A stretch of DNA of 64,000 bases, taken from positions 372,001 to 436,000 of the forward strand of contig NZ_CP127385.1 in the NCBI RefSeq assembly GCF_030378205.1, written 5' to 3'. How positions within the stretch are numbered: the stretch's first letter is position 1; the number at the start of each line of letters is the position of its first letter. A program made the position numbers and the translations under genes. Positions 63,358 to 64,000 of the stretch are shown piece by piece. The stretch comes from Bradyrhizobium sp. NP1. GTDB taxonomy: Bacteria > Pseudomonadota > Alphaproteobacteria > Rhizobiales > Xanthobacteraceae. The notes under the pieces were generated by a model. It was not told the DNA's origin and made no database searches. It was given only the letters and a program-made list of their open reading frames with translations.

Positions 63358-64000
63358 TTAGCTGGATTTTGATTTCAGCATCGCGGTTGTCAATGGCACA
63401 AGCATGATGCCCCGGCCTTCCAGGCCCTTGATCCAGGCGCCGATCCGCTCGATCGAGACCGGCAGCGCGGAGGCCGTTCCGAGCGCGACGCCGCGCTCCC
63501 GGGCGAGGCTTTCGAGCTTGGCCAGCGCCCGCTCGATCTCGGCCGCGGTCGGCACCGCATCGATGGCGACGTCGCCCTTGGCGAAGGGCAGCGCCTGGCC
63601 CGATGCCAGCAGCGGGGCGACGCTGCGCGGCGAGGAGCCGTCGTCGAAATAGCCGAGGCCGCGCTTGGCGGCTTCGCGGATCACCGGCTGCATCACGGCG
63701 TCGGTCGCCACAAAGCGCGCGCCCATGAAGTTGGCGATCCCGGCATAGCCCTGGAAGCGGCTCAAATGCCAATACAGCCGGTCGAGATTCTGCTCGGGCC
63801 CCAGCGTTGCCAGCAGCGTCTGCGGTCCGGGATCGTTGTCGGGGTAGTCGAACGGCTCCATCGGGATCTGCAGGAAGATCTCGTGGCGCTGCGCCCGCGC
63901 CCGCTCGGCGAGCTTGCCGGGGTCGGAGCCATAGGGCGTGAACGCCAGCGTCACCGCCGACGGCAGCTTCATGATGGCGTCGGTGGTCTTGGCGGCACCG
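63358..64000 (-). CDS. Divergent polysaccharide deacetylase (YibQ-like), partial at window edge
   Basis: C-terminal part, at least 213 residues, of a divergent polysaccharide deacetylase family protein; the frame stays open through the window edge (upstream codons read GAAKTTDAI), so the N-terminus lies outside. Features: [48 protein letters not shown], then [43 protein letters not shown] and a conserved ending [35 protein letters not shown]. The family has a polysaccharide-deacetylase-like barrel with unproven activity, in alphaproteobacteria often next to rppH and ctpA. Confidence 0.9.
   Translation of the reverse strand, partial: GAAKTTDAIMKLPSAVTLAFTPYGSDPGKLAERARAQRHEIFLQIPMEPFDYPDNDPGPQTLLATLGPEQNLDRLYWHLSRFQGYAGIANFMGARFVATDAVMQPVIREAAKRGLGYFDDGSSPRSVAPLLASGQALPFAKGDVAIDAVPTAAEIERALAKLESLARERGVALGTASALPVSIERIGAWIKGLEGRGIMLVPLTTAMLKSKSS

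Overview
The window is a GC-rich chromosomal segment of an alphaproteobacterium of the Rhizobiales, most likely Bradyrhizobium or a close relative. The evidence is gene content and order (leuC-rplS-trmD, ffh-rpsP-rimM, dapF-mtaB-ftsY, ccmABCDG next to acnA, mdh-sucCDA-odhB-lpdA, atpHAGDC followed by a pair of RppH genes). Many small families (DUF2794, DUF1579, DUF4337, DUF1223) are also typical of that group, and intergenic spaces hold several families of dispersed palindromic repeats. It is a housekeeping region: there are no tRNA or rRNA genes, complete insertion sequences, prophage genes or CRISPR arrays. No sequence search was possible, so all names rest on recognised motifs, length and context.

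Layout. 1-2.1 kb: small hypothetical genes (a secreted protein, a His-rich periplasmic peptide, a DUF1330 protein). 2.3-11.5 kb, mostly minus strand: leuC, rplS and trmD, then a three-gene block (MFS exporter, divergent LysR regulator, zinc-type alcohol dehydrogenase), then rimM, rpsP and ffh. The block splits the usual ffh-rpsP-rimM-trmD-rplS ribosome/SRP cluster. 11.9-22.7 kb: metallo-hydrolase, SIMPL and GyrI-like envelope proteins, dapF, mtaB, a pseudouridine synthase, ftsY, yciB, and the cytochrome c maturation genes ccmA-B-C-D-G. 22.9-35.4 kb: acnA, DUF1223, DUF2794, a GNAT acetyltransferase, a Bax-inhibitor-like membrane protein, an ABC export system (ATPase plus large FtsX-like permease) divergent from a GDSL esterase, thpR and zapE.

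35.7-46.7 kb is a TCA-cycle operon: mdh, sucC, a DUF1579 gene, sucD, sucA, odhB, an SDR oxidoreductase, lpdA and a membrane protein. It encodes malate dehydrogenase, succinyl-CoA synthetase and the complete 2-oxoglutarate dehydrogenase complex (E1, E2, E3). 46.7-51.4 kb: DUF4337, xerC, priA, rlpA. 52.1-57.6 kb: the F1 ATP synthase operon atpH-A-G-D-C with an organic-hydroperoxide-resistance (ohr) gene between atpG and atpD. 58.1-59.3 kb: a tight three-gene operon (DUF2089-like helix-turn-helix protein, small membrane protein, SHOCT/YvlB-like protein). This is the best candidate here for a little-described system. 59.5-64 kb: a class III cyclase with a C-terminal periplasmic-looking region, two RppH-type Nudix hydrolases flanking a hypothetical protein, and a YibQ-like divergent polysaccharide deacetylase cut by the window edge.

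The strongest observations are structural: accessory genes inserted in conserved operons, overlapping start codons between divergent genes, convergent stop codons in one CTAG, palindromic repeats inside the suc, atp and ccm clusters, and the three-gene HTH/TM/SHOCT operon.
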